Shown here: positions 58,965 through 64,000 of the stretch, piece by piece
How the letters are laid out: every line of letters starts with the position of its first letter
Numbering within the stretch: the first letter of the stretch is position 1
Source of the DNA: Pachypanchax playfairii
Lineage: Eukaryota > Chordata > Actinopteri > Cyprinodontiformes > Aplocheilidae
DNA length: 64,000 nt
Reading direction: 5' to 3'
Assembly (NCBI GenBank): GCA_006937955.1
Contig: SSNP01000084.1
Location: 963,090 to 1,027,089, forward strand
The notes under the pieces: generated by a model
The model's input: only the letters and a program-made list of their open reading frames with translations
The model's database searches: none
Told to the model about the DNA's origin: nothing
Position numbers and translations under genes: made by a program

Positions 58965-60323
58965 AAATTGTGTAAAATAGATTTCTTTATTGAACAGCCC
59001 AATCCAACAATCTCTGGTGAAAAGGTGAATCCAACATTAAGAATTTGTGCATTGCAAACTTTCTAGAAAACAAACAAGTTGTAAGTAGAGCAGAGAGGAC
59101 TGTGAATGATACACAGATTAATGACAGTCAGGTAAGACGCTGACGTCTCATAGCACACAGTCACATTGAGTCTTCGGAAACCTTCACCACAAACCTTTTA
59201 AACCAACACTGAAAGGTTTTAACGACATTCACAAAAGACACTTAAAATGAAAATATGAATGAAAAAGTATTTGTATAATAAAATGTTTTTTTAATGTATG
59301 TATAGTATATATTTTATTTTTATGACTTAAACACACAGAAAAAGTGATTGTTGAACCTTAAATTCTCCGGTCATAAAGTATTTTTATATACAAAGCAGTA
59401 TTCATTTAAAAAAAATGTAACAGCCAATTTTGACAAGTGATCCTTTGTAAACGTCTGCAGATGTAAAAGTACATAAAATAAAAAAAATACATCTGCTACA
59501 ATCACATTTCAATCATATGCCACTCTGATGATACAATTAAACAACCAGAACATCTTCCTTTGTCTCGTATACGAACATCTGTCGCGTTTATTGGTGAAAC
59601 AACTTTACAACATAGTGTCTCTGAAGCAAAGTACACGAAAAACCCTAAACTCTTAATATAATGTTATACGCTATCATGATGTTTGTGATAATCAATTATA
59701 TATCAGTGTAAACAAATAAATAAATTATTTACAACACTAGCAAAGAAAAAAAAAAAGCAACCAAAACAGGTGGAGTTTAAATAATTTACAAAAGAAATTA
59801 TGATACAGACTTAGTATAAACATCCTCGGTACTGTTGATACTTCACTCAAGTTCTCCATTAGAAAAACACATTCAGGATGAGAAGAGTGATGATGGACTT
59901 AGTGATGCATTTTTTACAGGTTTTGTTCGTTTGACAGATCATGAGTTTGGTTTAGGAAACAAAAAAACAGAATCATGAATAAATGCAGATAAACAGAGTT
60001 ATTCTCTCTGTAAGTTAGGCTATTCTGTGCTAGTAAGTGGTCACAAAATGAGGAAAAAATGTTAAATAGGTGCATTTATTTAGATCTGAGGAGGCGTTTA
60101 TGACACATTTACACTCATCGATTGTTCTTTCTCAGCATGGAAAATGCGTACACATCACCAGGGAAACAGAAATTGGACATTTCCTGCAGTTGGAGGATAA
60201 AGGCAAAGCGTGCAAGTTTGCAAAGTCTCATTTATGTTGAAATGGCTTCAGCAATTACTTGATGTTTATTGGAAGAGATTCTTGTCTTTTGCCTTTAATG
60301 CTTTTTTCAATCCAACTTGGAAT
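58965..60323 (-). other. thbs1 3' UTR with polyadenylation signal
   Basis: Below the inferred thbs1 stop the minus strand has about 1.35 kb of A+T-rich non-coding sequence. AATAAA at 58986-58991 would place cleavage near 58965-58975. Long AT-rich 3' UTRs are usual for thrombospondin-1 messages. The exact end is an inference. Confidence 0.45.

Positions 60324-64000
<3,677 letters not shown>

Overview
The window is vertebrate genomic DNA, almost certainly from a teleost fish and probably a percomorph. Genes are split by GT-AG introns, many of them only 75-150 bp. The proteins match vertebrate families along their whole length. The interspersed repeats are typical of fish: Tc1/mariner, hAT-like MITEs, RTE-X-like and L2-like LINE pieces, and a GGAT-tailed retroposon end. 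No bacterial, viral or CRISPR feature was seen.

Layout from left to right. (1) 1-3760, minus strand: the 5' end of slc35f3, with a CpG-rich first exon and one further coding exon; the rest of the gene lies left of the window. (2) About 8.9-16.3 kb, minus strand: complete three-exon kcnk1 (TWIK-1 two-pore potassium channel), probably with a long 3' UTR. (3) 19.6-37.3 kb, plus strand: complete map3k4 (MEKK4), 26 coding exons, 1578 codons plus stop. (4) 39.5-43.0 kb, minus strand: complete agpat4, eight coding exons plus a non-coding 5' exon, convergent with map3k4. (5) 43-58.9 kb: a gene-poor, repeat-rich stretch. It holds two MITE-like elements, a full-length Tc1-like transposon with an intact transposase, a degenerate RTE-X-like LINE and an L2-like reverse-transcriptase fragment. 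(6) 58.97-64 kb, minus strand: the 3' end of thbs1 (thrombospondin-1), covering the last EGF-like part, the type 3 calcium-binding repeats and the C-terminal lectin-like domain; it runs off the right edge.

The genes do not form a pathway. They are a syntenic block: slc35f3-kcnk1 matches human 1q42 and map3k4-agpat4 matches human 6q26. The thrombospondin next to them is thbs1-type by sequence, not the thbs2 expected from human 6q27. Exon boundaries were placed by reading splice sites and checking that phases close; the four gene models all stay in frame.

I found no convincing new biological system. The most notable items are the recently inserted, apparently intact Tc1 element with identical 200-bp inverted repeats, a GC-AG intron inside the map3k4 kinase domain, tandem splice acceptors in map3k4 and agpat4, several MITEs with recognisable ends, and the mixed synteny.
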